Shown piece by piece: positions 1-8,587 of a stretch of DNA of 35,897 nt; position 1 is the first letter of the stretch; each line of letters begins with the position of its first letter. The position numbers and the translations under genes are program-made. This DNA is from a virus. Location: IMG/VR virus record IMGVR_UViG_3300046007_008674, positions 1-35,897 of that record. One strand, 5' to 3'. Under the pieces are notes generated by a model that was not told the DNA's origin, searched no databases, and saw only the letters and a program-made list of their open reading frames with translations.

Positions 1-588
1 ACTACCATCATGTGTATGCGCTGGTAATTCACCGACAGTTAACTGATGACCATATTCACCTAAGTTAAAATTACCAGCAGTTGTATTAGTTGCAGAATTA
101 CCTGGATTTATTGTTACTTGATCACCGTTAACATCACCGGTATTATAAGGTACACCGTTACTATATGTATTACCTACACCTGCAATATAATTACCTTGAG
201 CGACTTGAACCCATTCTGTACCAGGAAAATATAAGCTAGGATTAACAAATGTAGTTGTATACCTTATACTATTTACTGGATAAAACTCGTACTTAGAAGA
301 GTTAAAGGAATCATTAATAATTGACACAGCATATGTACTTAATGATTTAAATAATGAAACGGTATCTGATGATAAGTTGGTTAGAGTTGTAGATAAAAAT
401 TGGGTATTGGTTGAGTTAGCTGATAGGGTATCTGAAAAAGTTGTGTTATTGTTTCCAAACAATAAGTCTCTCAAAACAATCTGTTGTGTAACACCTTCTG
501 GAGAAGATGTATTTTTAGTCTGTACAATAAAGCTATCGGTATTGACAATATTGAAGGTCTGGGGTAATTTTAAAATTCCTATTTTCAT
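1..588 (-). CDS. Tail-collar/short tail fibre-like protein, C-terminus cut by window edge
   Basis: Open from an ATG at 588 down to base 1 with no stop, so at least 196 residues are visible and the C-terminus lies outside the window. The N-terminus (MKIGILKLPQTF) and the middle align by eye with the next two genes. The shared segment runs from a PGTEWVQVAQGNYIAGVG stretch to LTVGELPAHTHDG. LPxHxH is the hallmark of the phage tail-collar domain seen in T4 gp12 and related short fibres, where paired histidines of an HxH motif bind a metal in the trimer. It is the third cistron of a minus-strand run, 3 bases after the stop of the preceding gene. It probably forms a trimeric baseplate or fibre-tip component. 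Receptor specificity cannot be read. Confidence 0.7.
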   Translation of the reverse strand, partial: MKIGILKLPQTFNIVNTDSFIVQTKNTSSPEGVTQQIVLRDLLFGNNNTTFSDTLSANSTNTQFLSTTLTNLSSDTVSLFKSLSTYAVSIINDSFNSSKYEFYPVNSIRYTTTFVNPSLYFPGTEWVQVAQGNYIAGVGNTYSNGVPYNTGDVNGDQVTINPGNSATNTTAGNFNLGEYGHQLTVGELPAHTHDGS

Positions 589-591
589 ATT

Positions 592-1293
592 TTATCCTAT
601 TCTTGTCCAAACATACATACCGTAAAATGGAGGCACATTGTTGTGAGCTACGTTTTTACCTGTGTAAGTAGATTGTAAAGTAGCAAGTTTAGATCCTTTC
701 GTAGCCGCACTCTCAGTAAACGGACCAGCATTAGCTGCATAAAATCCTTGCGGTGGGTAGAAGTCGTGTGTATGAACAGGTAATTCATCCACGGTTAAGG
801 TATGTTTATATTCTCCAGTATTAAAATTAACTGCTGCGTTACCTTCACCAACTACAAAACCATTACCATTTTTATCAACACCTGAACCGACACCAGCCAC
901 GAATAAACCTTGAGCTACTGCATCCCATGCCGTTCCTGGTATATAAGTTGATGGGTTAACACTTGATAAAGTAAAAAGAACAGAGCCTATAGGGTATATT
1001 GAATTAAGAGTATTAGCTGAAGCAGATGCAATAGTTGTACCATATAACTGCTCAACAAACTTTACAAAGTCATATAACTCCCCGGATAGATTGTCTGTAT
1101 TAGACGATATAGTAGCAAGATTAGTAGACTGTGCAGATATGTCAGGCGCAAAAGTAAAATTATCTAAACCAAAAATAATATTTTTAAATTTGATAGATTT
1201 TACTCCAGTAGATGTACCCAATACAAAGAAATCATCTTGTTTAACTTCACCTGCTTCAGGTAACTGAGAGAAACTTATACCGTGGTTAGACAT
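592..1293 (-). CDS. Tail-collar/short tail fibre-like protein (paralogue 2)
   Basis: A 233-residue protein starting at MSNHGISFSQLPEAG. I chose this ATG at 1293 rather than the one at 1320 because it matches the N-termini of both paralogues and begins just downstream of the previous stop (1302-1304). The N-terminal third carries a GDFFV-type strand and a DNFTFA motif shared with the gene at 1302-2003. The C-terminal half has GLFVAGVGSGVDKNGNGF, then LTVDELPVHTHDF, and ends NNVPPFYGMYVWTRIG, the usual closing strand of the tail-collar domain. The HTH motif is a candidate metal site as in T4 gp12. Likely a trimeric virion fibre or baseplate protein. The collar assignment is strong, the exact structural position is not. 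Confidence 0.75.
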   Translation of the reverse strand: MSNHGISFSQLPEAGEVKQDDFFVLGTSTGVKSIKFKNIIFGLDNFTFAPDISAQSTNLATISSNTDNLSGELYDFVKFVEQLYGTTIASASANTLNSIYPIGSVLFTLSSVNPSTYIPGTAWDAVAQGLFVAGVGSGVDKNGNGFVVGEGNAAVNFNTGEYKHTLTVDELPVHTHDFYPPQGFYAANAGPFTESAATKGSKLATLQSTYTGKNVAHNNVPPFYGMYVWTRIG

Positions 1294-1301
1294 ATTCGTA
1301 T

Positions 1302-2003
1302 TTATGAAATTCTTAACCAAACATACAATCCATACACCGGTGGTATGTTGTTGTGTGGAATGTTATTACCCGTTGCAGTCGATGTAAAAGGAGCAGATGG
1401 GCTACCAGGTCCAGGACCGCTTTCCACGTATATACCAGCGGTAGAAGTTGTTGTACCTTCATACGGTGCAAATGTATGATTATGGCTAGGCAGTTCAGAA
1501 ACGTTAAGAGCGTGATTGTACTCACCAGCCTTAAAATTAGCATTAGCTAATTGAGGACTTACTGTGAACCCATTACCGTTTTTATCAACTCCTGATCCTA
1601 CACCTGCAATGAAAAGACCCTGTGATACGTTTAGCCAATTAGTACCGGTAACGAAATTATTCGGTGATATATTAGATTCTGTAAACATAAATGAACCAAC
1701 TGGAAAAACCAAGTTTATAAAATTTTGAATAGAATTGTTAGCATTGATATTACCCAAATTTAATATGTATTGAGCTTGCTGTATAATTTGAGCTGACAGT
1801 GAAGTGATACTAGATGATAAACTAGCAATATCGGTAGTTTGAGATGAAACTGTAGATGCAAATGTTACGTTATCTAAACCTATTTGTATGTTTTGATAAT
1901 CTATCTTTTTGGTTTGCGTTACATCTTCAATTACAAAAAAGTCTCCGTTTTGAACGTTTCCAGTAAATGGTAACTGTAAGTAGCTTACTGAAGCTGTTGA
2001 CAT
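1302..2003 (-). CDS. Tail-collar/short tail fibre-like protein (paralogue 1)
   Basis: A 233-residue protein, first cistron of the three-gene minus-strand run and transcribed divergently from the glycan island. It has the same plan as its neighbours: an N-terminal strand-rich part (QLPFTGNVQNGDFFVIED), a Ser/Thr/Gln-rich middle likely to form coiled or intertwined strands, then GLFIAGVGSGVDKNGNGF, the collar motif LNVSELPSHNHTF and the terminal NNIPPVYGLYVWLRIS. The HNH histidines replace the HTH of paralogue 2. The identical GVGSGVDKNGNGF stretch in the two copies points to duplication, with later divergence concentrated before the C-terminal strand. Function inferred: tail fibre or baseplate tip. 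Confidence 0.75.
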   Translation of the reverse strand: MSTASVSYLQLPFTGNVQNGDFFVIEDVTQTKKIDYQNIQIGLDNVTFASTVSSQTTDIASLSSSITSLSAQIIQQAQYILNLGNINANNSIQNFINLVFPVGSFMFTESNISPNNFVTGTNWLNVSQGLFIAGVGSGVDKNGNGFTVSPQLANANFKAGEYNHALNVSELPSHNHTFAPYEGTTTSTAGIYVESGPGPGSPSAPFTSTATGNNIPHNNIPPVYGLYVWLRIS

Positions 2004-2026
2004 ATATCAATTATTTAATATATAAT
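1997..2026 (+). promoter_or_regulatory. Sigma70-type promoter of the glycan island
   Basis: TTGACA at 1997-2002 and TATAAT at 2021-2026 are both perfect consensus hexamers, separated by 18 bases. The first gene of the island starts at 2030, only 3 bases after the -10 box, so transcription would begin at or inside its start codon. The -35 box overlaps the start of the divergent fibre gene. This is the best host-type promoter in the window. Confidence 0.6.
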
Positions 2027-2029
2027 CTT

Positions 2030-2872
2030 ATGGCTAATATAGGTGTTGGCATTATTACATGCAATCGTCCTGAGTACTTAAAAAACTTATTACAGACCAT
2101 ACCTTTTGATAAGGTAGCTAGTCTTGTTGTTGTTAATGACGGTGATATAAAAAATAAGATAGATTTAAAGTCTCCAGGTATATGGATTCAAAATGATCAA
2201 AACTTAGGTGTGGGTAAATCTAAAAACAAAGCCATGAAACACCTTTATGAAAAAGGTTGTGATTATATCTTTATCATAGAAGATGATATGCTTATTAAAG
2301 ATAAAGACGTGTTTGAGAAGTATATTCAAGCATATAAGAAGTCAGGAATACATCACTTCAATTACGGTCCAGGTTCTCCGTTTAATCGCAAACAAGATAT
2401 AGCCTTTGATTTACATAACAGACATTTATTAAACCAACACAGTGAACCTAATCCTAAGTTAATTATTGATTACGGTGATGGCGTAAAAGTAGCACTATAT
2501 GAACACACAGTTGCAATGTTTTCATTCTTTACTAGAGAGGTGTTAGATAAGGTAGGTTATATCGATGAAGAATTTTACAATGCATGGGAGCATGTTGATC
2601 ATACATACCGTATAATAAAAGCAGGTTACCACCCACCGTTTTGGTGGTTTGCAGATATTGCTGATAGTGATAAGTTATTGACTGAAGCTCCTGGTGCTAT
2701 CGATAACTCTTCTATTGCAAATAAGTCAGATCAATGGCAGAAGAATGTATACGGTGGTAGAGAAATTTATAAGAAAAAGCACGGTCACTACCCTAACCAT
2801 CCACCATATGCATCTAAAGATGATGTTTTAGGAATATTAAAGAGACTGAAGAATGAAAAAGCTGGGAATTAA
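2030..2872 (+). CDS. Glycosyltransferase, GT-A fold (GT2-like)
   Basis: A 280-residue protein. The start is set at ATG 2030 (MANIGVGIITCNRPEYL), since the upstream extension is coded by promoter sequence. The N-terminus has the GT-A pattern of a first strand, a TCNRPEYLKNLL helix and VVNDG. FIIEDDM is the Asp-rich divalent-metal/nucleotide-sugar site. Further on, WEHVDHTYRIIKAGY resembles the GT2 segment that follows the acceptor site. Family members transfer a sugar from an NDP-sugar to a glycan acceptor. It is the first gene of the island and overlaps the next by 20 bases, which suggests translational coupling. Donor and acceptor are unknown. Confidence 0.75.
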   Translation: MANIGVGIITCNRPEYLKNLLQTIPFDKVASLVVVNDGDIKNKIDLKSPGIWIQNDQNLGVGKSKNKAMKHLYEKGCDYIFIIEDDMLIKDKDVFEKYIQAYKKSGIHHFNYGPGSPFNRKQDIAFDLHNRHLLNQHSEPNPKLIIDYGDGVKVALYEHTVAMFSFFTREVLDKVGYIDEEFYNAWEHVDHTYRIIKAGYHPPFWWFADIADSDKLLTEAPGAIDNSSIANKSDQWQKNVYGGREIYKKKHGHYPNHPPYASKDDVLGILKRLKNEKAGN

Positions 2873-3488
2873 TCTTGTTGGTATAAGTCATTTAATTGGC
2901 GGTCAAAGATGGCCAGTAAGTAGATCTTATCTAGATTGTAAAGATAATTTTACAAATCAAATTTTAGAACCGTTATCGAAAAGGTTTGATTGTAAAACTT
3001 ATGTAACAACGTATAGCTCAAATGAGTCTAACAACATAATTGACTTTTATAAACCTTCTAAACACCAGTTTTTAAAATTAGAATATTCGCATCAAATAGT
3101 TACTTTTCTTCTAAACTTACACATGTTAGAACATGAAGATCTGGATTATCTTTTAATAACAAGATTTGATATACATTTTAATGATTCATTAAAAAATTTA
3201 AACTTCGACTTAAACAAGTTCAATTTTCTATGTAAAGAAAAAGATCATTGGGATAGTAACAGGTTTGTAAACGATTGTGTTTATTTCTTACCATTCAAAA
3301 TGTTAAACCAATTACAACAAGCATGTAAAGAGTTATATGAAAATCCTCCAAGACCGGGCTTGATGGATATGCACGGATTATATTCAACTATTGAAAAAAT
3401 TATAGGTCCTGAAAATATAAATTTTGCTACATCAGAACATTATCTAAGTAGTAACAATCCTATATACACCTTGAAGAGAAGAAATTAA
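2853..3488 (+). CDS. Probable glycosyltransferase-like protein of the glycan island
   Basis: A 211-residue protein starting inside the end of the previous gene. I do not recognise a named family with certainty. Visible features are an N-terminal strand (KLGINLVGISHLIGG), a segment rich in Tyr/Thr/Ser after DCKTYVTTYSS, and LDYLLITRFDIHF, which sits where GT-A enzymes carry their metal-binding DxD strand but reads RFD. No signal peptide or membrane segment is evident. Its place within an uninterrupted run of glycosyltransferases supports a role in glycan assembly. It could instead be a non-catalytic or sugar-modifying enzyme. Confidence 0.5.
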   Translation: MKKLGINLVGISHLIGGQRWPVSRSYLDCKDNFTNQILEPLSKRFDCKTYVTTYSSNESNNIIDFYKPSKHQFLKLEYSHQIVTFLLNLHMLEHEDLDYLLITRFDIHFNDSLKNLNFDLNKFNFLCKEKDHWDSNRFVNDCVYFLPFKMLNQLQQACKELYENPPRPGLMDMHGLYSTIEKIIGPENINFATSEHYLSSNNPIYTLKRRN

Positions 3489-3504
3489 AGATTAAAATAA
3501 TAGA

Positions 3505-4143
3505 ATGACAGTACTAATACTATCGAATACTGTAAATGTTGAATACTATAATATGTTAGAGAATTGTATAAATTCTATAGGTAACTATAAGATTGTAGTA
3601 GTAGAAACAAATACAAAATTAAAAGATAAACATATACCATTATCAGAAAAATGTAAGTTTGTTTTTCCCGATGAAGAATTTAACTATAATAAATTTTTAA
3701 ACATTGGTATCAGTCATATAACCGATGATAAGTTTATTATAAGCAATAATGATGTAATTTATCATAATGACTGTATTCATATTTTAGAAAAAGCTTTAGA
3801 TCAATACGACTCAGTATCTCCTTTCGATTTCAATAACCCTAAACATACATACGGTTTTGAAGCTATAGGATATAACATAGGTGAGCAGTTAACAGGATGC
3901 TCTATAGGATTAACCCGTAAAACTTACGATACTATAGGTAAGTTTGATGAAAAGTTTTTATTTTGGTATCAAGATAATGATTACGCTGACCAGTTACGCA
4001 AGCATTGTCTTAAACATGCACTTATAAAAGACGCAAAGATTACTCATATCGGTTTTAAGAGTCACGAATTACTCGGTGATAATTTATACAAACATACACA
4101 TGGGCTGGAACAGGTTTATATTGAAAAACAAAAATCAAAATGA
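3505..4143 (+). CDS. Glycosyltransferase family 2-like protein
   Basis: A 212-residue protein. The first strand (MTVLILSNTVNVEYYNML), FIISNNDVIYHND (metal/nucleotide-sugar site) and a C-terminal block LTGCSIGLTRKTYDTIGKFDEKF followed by FWYQDNDYADQLRK are typical of GT2 enzymes such as rhamnosyl- and galactofuranosyl-transferases. The QDNDYADQL segment corresponds to their catalytic ED-type motif. At 212 residues it is shorter than usual, so it is a minimal GT-A domain without extra helices. Its last bases overlap the next start by 4 (ATGA), implying coupled translation. Confidence 0.75.
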   Translation: MTVLILSNTVNVEYYNMLENCINSIGNYKIVVVETNTKLKDKHIPLSEKCKFVFPDEEFNYNKFLNIGISHITDDKFIISNNDVIYHNDCIHILEKALDQYDSVSPFDFNNPKHTYGFEAIGYNIGEQLTGCSIGLTRKTYDTIGKFDEKFLFWYQDNDYADQLRKHCLKHALIKDAKITHIGFKSHELLGDNLYKHTHGLEQVYIEKQKSK

Positions 4144-4880
4144 AAATAGCTTTACTATGCCCTACCCGTAACAGAATGAATAAGCTATTAACGCTTATTT
4201 CAAGCCTGATCACTACTGTAAAAAATAAAGATAGTGTAGTGTTGGTGCTAGGTGTAGATGAAGATGATCCAGCTTTAGAAAATTACACATACTTACAAAG
4301 AAACGTACCGTTTGTAGATGTAATAATTTTTAGAAATAAGGGTAAATTTTTAGGCTTATCTCACATGTGGAATCGTATGTCCTATTTAAAGACAACATGC
4401 GATATACATGCAATGGTTGGTGATGATATGGTGTTTATGACCAAAGATTGGGATGAAAAAATCATCAGTGATTTTGAAAATGCTCCTAAAGATAAGATTA
4501 TAATGGTACATTGTAATGATGGTATGAGAGGTAAAGGTAACAAGTATGAAAATATACCACCATTCTGTGTAAATTTCTTTGTACATAAGAATTACTTTAA
4601 TACAGTCGGCTACTTTGTTGAGCCATATATAGAGAATATTCATCAGGATACTTGGACACAATACGTGTTTGATGCTATAGGTAGAACTCAATACAGACAT
4701 GATATACTCATTAAACATTTACATTTTAGTGAGACTAGTCAAGCTGTTGATAAGGTTACTGAAAATTTAGAAAAACTAAGAGAAGGTATTTGGAATAATA
4801 GTAAATGGTTTGATACGCATCATAAAGAGATTAATTCAGATATAAACAAACTTCTTAATTATATACAACAACATGGGTGA
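4140..4880 (+). CDS. Glycosyltransferase, GT-A fold
   Basis: A 246-residue protein. MKIALLCPTRNRMNKLLTLI is a classic GT-A N-terminus, followed by a VLGVDEDDP strand and, after the conserved SHMWNRM helix, MVGDDMVFMTKDW, where GDD is the probable metal-binding site. The C-terminal third has HLHFSETSQ and a Lys/Glu-rich helix. It resembles glycosyltransferases that are common in aquatic phage genomes, but I cannot assign a CAZy family. It overlaps both flanking genes by 4 to 8 bases. Probable role: sugar transfer in the island's glycan pathway. Confidence 0.65.
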   Translation: MKIALLCPTRNRMNKLLTLISSLITTVKNKDSVVLVLGVDEDDPALENYTYLQRNVPFVDVIIFRNKGKFLGLSHMWNRMSYLKTTCDIHAMVGDDMVFMTKDWDEKIISDFENAPKDKIIMVHCNDGMRGKGNKYENIPPFCVNFFVHKNYFNTVGYFVEPYIENIHQDTWTQYVFDAIGRTQYRHDILIKHLHFSETSQAVDKVTENLEKLREGIWNNSKWFDTHHKEINSDINKLLNYIQQHG

Positions 4881-5535
4881 AATTACAAAAAGTGATAGTT
4901 TCGGTTCAGCAATAATTGACACTGTTTTAAAATACAAAATTAGTACAGTTTTAGAAATTGGTTCTTGGGACGGATCAGGCTCTACCGCCTGTTTTTATGA
5001 AGCTATGAAACAGTTAGATGGTTCGAAATCATTAACTTGTTTAGAAGTTGAACCATCAAGATTTGAAATACTCAAACAAGTAACAAGCAAGCATTCATGG
5101 ATAAAATGCTATAATAGATCTTCAATAACATATGATGAATTAGTGTATAAAGATTTTGAAGAGATTTGGAATTCACCTCATAACGGTATTCAAAAAGTGG
5201 AGTACGGTAGTGAAGAAAACAAAAAGAACATGGTACGCTCTTGGTTTGAACAGGATATTGCCAATTTAAAACGTTATGATAAAGGTTTTCTTTCCGAGCA
5301 TAAAGATCAATTTTATCAAGGTGCTTTAATCGACGGTGGTGAGTTTAATGGTTACAGTGAGTACCTTTTACTAAAGGATAGAGTTAATTTTTTCTTTCTA
5401 GATGACTATTATAAAGCTTTTAAGACAAGGGAAGTAGCTAATGAGCTAGAAAGTAGTGGTGAATGGGAGACTTTAGTAGCTGAAAAGCATTTACGTAATG
5501 GGTTTGCAATATTAAAGCGTAAAAACTTAATATGA
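4873..5535 (+). CDS. SAM-dependent methyltransferase (class I)
   Basis: A 220-residue protein. VLEIGSWDGSGS near residues 25-36 is the glycine-rich SAM-binding motif I, and the acidic LEVEPSRFEIL follows as motif II. Later, GALIDGG and FFFLDDYYKAF occupy the positions of motifs IV and V. The fold is therefore a class I methyltransferase. Lying between glycosyltransferases, it may O-methylate a sugar or cap a glycan, as island methyltransferases often do. A nucleic-acid target cannot be excluded, but no NPPY-type motif is present. It overlaps the next gene by 4 bases (ATGA). Confidence 0.7.
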   Translation: MGEITKSDSFGSAIIDTVLKYKISTVLEIGSWDGSGSTACFYEAMKQLDGSKSLTCLEVEPSRFEILKQVTSKHSWIKCYNRSSITYDELVYKDFEEIWNSPHNGIQKVEYGSEENKKNMVRSWFEQDIANLKRYDKGFLSEHKDQFYQGALIDGGEFNGYSEYLLLKDRVNFFFLDDYYKAFKTREVANELESSGEWETLVAEKHLRNGFAILKRKNLI

Positions 5536-6230
5536 ATTTAGGTATAATACAGCCAGGTCGTCTGGGTGACATTTTTATATGTTTACCTATAGCAAAGTAC
5601 TACCACGATAAAGGATATAAAGTTATCTGGCCTATATTCTATAAGTTTTTACCTATGGTAAGTGAGGTTGTTGACTATGTTGAGTTTGTTGGGGTTACGG
5701 ATAATGTCTATAAATGTGTTAATGAAGCTTTACAGTCAACTATAGAATGCGATTTAATACTAGATCTGGCTGCGACCTTTCCTGGAAGCACTGTCACACA
5801 ACAATATGTTGCTGAGGGTGATGGGTTCGGTGAAGAAAAATTCGATGAATTTAAATATAAAATAGCAAAGGTACCTTTTGAGCTTAAGTGGAATCTGGAA
5901 TATAAAAGAAACTTAGAGGAAGAACAGAAGCTTTACGATCTATATGTTAAACAAGATGAGTATGATGTTGTCTGTTTAGATCATTCTGGTGGTAGACTTA
6001 ATGTGGAAGTGCAATCCCAGTTTCAAATGATTGAAATTAACACAAAACATAATATTTTTCATTGGAGAAAGATTTTAGAAAATGCGCAAACTATTGCTTT
6101 AGTAGATAGTGCTATGGCAAATTTTGTAGAGCAATTAAATTTGCCTAATGATAAGATATTATTAAGGAAAAATGGCCACCCTATACCTACATTTAAGAAT
6201 GATTGGAGGATTTTTACTTCATGCGAATAG
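5532..6230 (+). CDS. GT9/heptosyltransferase-like glycosyltransferase (GT-B)
   Basis: A 232-residue protein. The N-terminus MNLGIIQPGRLGDIFICLP reproduces the GT9 (ADP-heptose:LPS heptosyltransferase) opening GxLGDxxxxxP, followed by a KGYKVIWP strand. The C-terminal half contains HNIFHWRKILENAQTIALVDSAMANFVEQL, which corresponds to the donor-side element where GT9 enzymes carry a D(S/T)xxxH segment. It is shorter than bacterial heptosyltransferases (about 320-350), so the two Rossmann domains are reduced. The last 10 bases overlap the next gene. Its substrate is unknown. Confidence 0.6.
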   Translation: MNLGIIQPGRLGDIFICLPIAKYYHDKGYKVIWPIFYKFLPMVSEVVDYVEFVGVTDNVYKCVNEALQSTIECDLILDLAATFPGSTVTQQYVAEGDGFGEEKFDEFKYKIAKVPFELKWNLEYKRNLEEEQKLYDLYVKQDEYDVVCLDHSGGRLNVEVQSQFQMIEINTKHNIFHWRKILENAQTIALVDSAMANFVEQLNLPNDKILLRKNGHPIPTFKNDWRIFTSCE

Positions 6231-7003
6231 CTTTTACTATTGTTTTAGATGGATTAAGACATTTGATCCATAATGATTATTGGAAAACTATGTCTGATAA
6301 TTTTGATTATTGGGTGATAGTTGAAGGAGTAGCTAAACCAAACGGTTCTACTTCTTGGTGTAAGGAACTGTCTCCTAGTGTCTATAAAAATTATCTTTCT
6401 GTTGACGGAACTACAGATTTTCTAAATAAACTAGCAAGTGATAGAATTAAAGTAATTAGACCGGATAATAGACCTTGGGAAAGTAAAGACGAGCAAGTTA
6501 ATGCAGCTATCCAAGAAATTAAAAAAATTACTAATGAATGTTTTCTATGGCAAGTAGATGTAGATGAGCAATGGACGAAGGAACAATTACAACAGTCAGA
6601 AGATTTGTTAATTAAAAAAAATGGTAAGACAGGTTGTTTTTATTGCAACTATTTTGTCGGTCCAGGTCAGCAAGTTTTTGGTGATTGGGGTGAAGGAAAG
6701 ATTGAACCATATAGACGTTTATGGAACTGGAAAGGTGAAGAGTTTGAGAGCCATGAACCGCCTAAACTTAAAGGTAACAACGGACCAGGCTTACTTATTA
6801 ATGTGAGATTTAATCATTATGCATATTACTTTTTCCAAGATGTAAAGTTTAAGGAAATTTATTATTCAGGTTATGATGGTCTATACGAAAGATGGTTAAA
6901 GGTTCAGCAAAATAGAGGCACTATTCATATAAAGGAACTATTAGGTTCAAATACATGGTGGTCAAATACAAATACTGTAATAAAATATACAGATGCTCGT
7001 TGA
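6221..7003 (+). CDS. Glycosyltransferase family 17-like protein
   Basis: A 260-residue protein starting at ATG 6221, preceded by a clear GGAGG ribosome-binding site at 6205-6209. A TTG at 6203 in the same frame would lie before that site and is disfavoured. It reads MRIAFTIVLDGLRHL, then YWVIVEGVAKPNGSTSW and FLWQVDVDEQWT. The VEG and DVDE elements resemble GT17-type enzymes, which add N-acetylglucosamine to mannosyl glycans in eukaryotes and have many uncharacterised bacterial and phage homologues. Trp- and Tyr-rich segments in the C-terminal part may line an acceptor groove. It overlaps both neighbours. Confidence 0.65.
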   Translation: MRIAFTIVLDGLRHLIHNDYWKTMSDNFDYWVIVEGVAKPNGSTSWCKELSPSVYKNYLSVDGTTDFLNKLASDRIKVIRPDNRPWESKDEQVNAAIQEIKKITNECFLWQVDVDEQWTKEQLQQSEDLLIKKNGKTGCFYCNYFVGPGQQVFGDWGEGKIEPYRRLWNWKGEEFESHEPPKLKGNNGPGLLINVRFNHYAYYFFQDVKFKEIYYSGYDGLYERWLKVQQNRGTIHIKELLGSNTWWSNTNTVIKYTDAR

Positions 7004-7829
7004 TGGTAATAACTTTATTTCACATTACCTTAAAAATAGTTTACCTTTATGCGCTGGTAAAATCGGTGTAACAGAGTTAAATTTACTTTATTGTAACCAT
7101 ACATTAGAAAATGCTCATAGATTTTTACCTCATTTACAGCATGAGGTAGAGGATATTGCAGGAATGTATCCTTATAACGTTGAGACAACTAAAAAGTTTG
7201 CAAAGGATATGATTGAAGCTTTGTCTATAGTAGATTTAATTCCAAAATGGAATCAAGTTAACCCTTATTTTGAGCAATTTGTATTTGAGAATTATTGTAA
7301 GGAAGCCAAACTAACTCTATTGCAACATCTAGAGCCATATTTTTTTGATAAGCCTTGGACAGATTATCTTGAAGGCAAAACGGTGTTAGTTATGAGTCCG
7401 TTTGCAGAATCTATTGAGCGTAATTTTAGGAACTTAGATAAAATATGGAATGGTAAAATTAAACCCAATTTCAAGCTCAAGACAGTCAAGTATCCTTTCG
7501 CTTTAAAATTAAATCCACAAGCATATGAACGATATAAAGTATCTGATAACGTATATAAAGAGTATTTGGACATTCTGCGTAAACAAGATTTCGATGTTGG
7601 TATATTCGGTACGGGATACACTTCGCTATTATTGACAGCTGAATGTAAAAGAATGGGTAAAGCTGGTATTCATCTTGGAGGCTCTACTCAAATACTGTTT
7701 GGTATTAAAGGTCAAAGATGGAGAGAGATAAAAGAGTTTCAACCATTTTTCAATGATCATTGGACTGATCCATTAGAATCTGAAAAACCGGAAAACAGAA
7801 ATATAGTTGAAGGAGGATGTTACTGGTGA
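6993..7829 (+). CDS. GT-D fold-like glycosyltransferase
   Basis: A 278-residue protein. The N-terminus shows KIGVTELNLLYC, and the C-terminus has DVGIFGTGYTSLLLTAECKRMGKAGIHLGGSTQILFGIKGQRW. The arrangement GxGYxxxxxxxxxKxxGKxxIHLGGxxQxxFGIKGxRW is characteristic of the GT-D-type glycosyltransferases (the DUF1792-like group), in which the first Gly/Asp-Glu region binds the nucleotide sugar. In the middle, VLVMSPFAESIERNF is a Rossmann-like strand-turn-helix. The gene ends TGGTGA, so its TGA overlaps the GTG start of the next gene. The protein probably adds one sugar of the phage-encoded glycan. Confidence 0.6.
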   Translation: MLVDGNNFISHYLKNSLPLCAGKIGVTELNLLYCNHTLENAHRFLPHLQHEVEDIAGMYPYNVETTKKFAKDMIEALSIVDLIPKWNQVNPYFEQFVFENYCKEAKLTLLQHLEPYFFDKPWTDYLEGKTVLVMSPFAESIERNFRNLDKIWNGKIKPNFKLKTVKYPFALKLNPQAYERYKVSDNVYKEYLDILRKQDFDVGIFGTGYTSLLLTAECKRMGKAGIHLGGSTQILFGIKGQRWREIKEFQPFFNDHWTDPLESEKPENRNIVEGGCYW

Positions 7830-8587
7830 GCGTTTTTGTTGATTACGATAACTGGAGTAGACAAGGTAATCGAATGTTTCAATATGCATTCGGTTATATG
7901 CTTGCAGATATAAAGAATACAAAACTATTTACACCAGAACTACCTAGCTTTAATATTAAGTCATCTTTAAATGCAATCACACCTATAAATGGTTTGTATA
8001 CCAGAAGTTACGGTAATCATTATGTAGATTTTGAAGAACTTAAAAGAACAGATAGAGACATTGTAGTTAACTCATTTGTACAAAAAGCTCGATATTATAT
8101 ACCTTACAGAGACAAACTAATAGACCAGTTTTGGTTTGAAAGAAAACCTATAAATGAAAATAGTTTAGTTTTACACGTTAGAGAGACCGATTACAGGATG
8201 ATAAACGTTTTCTTAGGATATGAAGTCTATAAATCAATTATAGATAAATCTGGTTTTACAGATGTAATAATAGTTACTGATAACTCAGAATGTGATACAG
8301 TTAAAAGATTATTAAGTGAAGGATGTAGATTAAACTCCCAAGGCAATATCACTCAATTTAAAACTGGTCTTGACGAAAGAGATATGTTCGACTTTTTAAC
8401 TTTAGCAAACAGCGCTAATATAGCATTATCACAATCATCGTTTTCTTGGTGGGCTGCATTTTTAGGTAATCATAAAAAGATAATTTTTCCATATGTAAAA
8501 AATAACGGTATGTGGAAAGTAGAACCTGAAAGAGATGATATAGATTTGTTTTTTGATTTTGGGGATTCAATTAGACTAGATGTATGA
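7826..8587 (+). CDS. GT11-like (alpha-1,2-fucosyltransferase family) glycosyltransferase
   Basis: A 253-residue protein. I place the start at GTG 7826 because AGGAGG at 7811-7816 lies 9 bases upstream, whereas the ATG at 7817 directly abuts that site. GNRMFQYAFGYMLADIKNTKLF is the GT11 N-terminal signature (GNQxFQYAxG). LVLHVRETDYRM is the HxRxxDY GDP-fucose-binding motif, and SQSSFSWWAAFLG plus IIFPY complete the family set. GT11 enzymes transfer fucose, or occasionally other 6-deoxyhexoses, from a GDP-sugar. This fits the GDP-mannose dehydratase-like enzyme encoded 750 bases downstream. It is slightly shorter than bacterial FutC (about 300). Confidence 0.8.
   Translation: MSVFVDYDNWSRQGNRMFQYAFGYMLADIKNTKLFTPELPSFNIKSSLNAITPINGLYTRSYGNHYVDFEELKRTDRDIVVNSFVQKARYYIPYRDKLIDQFWFERKPINENSLVLHVRETDYRMINVFLGYEVYKSIIDKSGFTDVIIVTDNSECDTVKRLLSEGCRLNSQGNITQFKTGLDERDMFDFLTLANSANIALSQSSFSWWAAFLGNHKKIIFPYVKNNGMWKVEPERDDIDLFFDFGDSIRLDV

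Noticed and set aside
1967-2029. N-terminal extension of the first glycosyltransferase
   Set aside because: It translates the promoter and part of the divergent fibre gene. MANIGVG at 2030 starts the GT-A fold.
4386-4718. Minus-strand ORF of 110 residues inside the GT-A gene at 4140-4880
   Set aside because: Lies wholly antisense to a gene with clear glycosyltransferase motifs. Shadow frame, no start signal.
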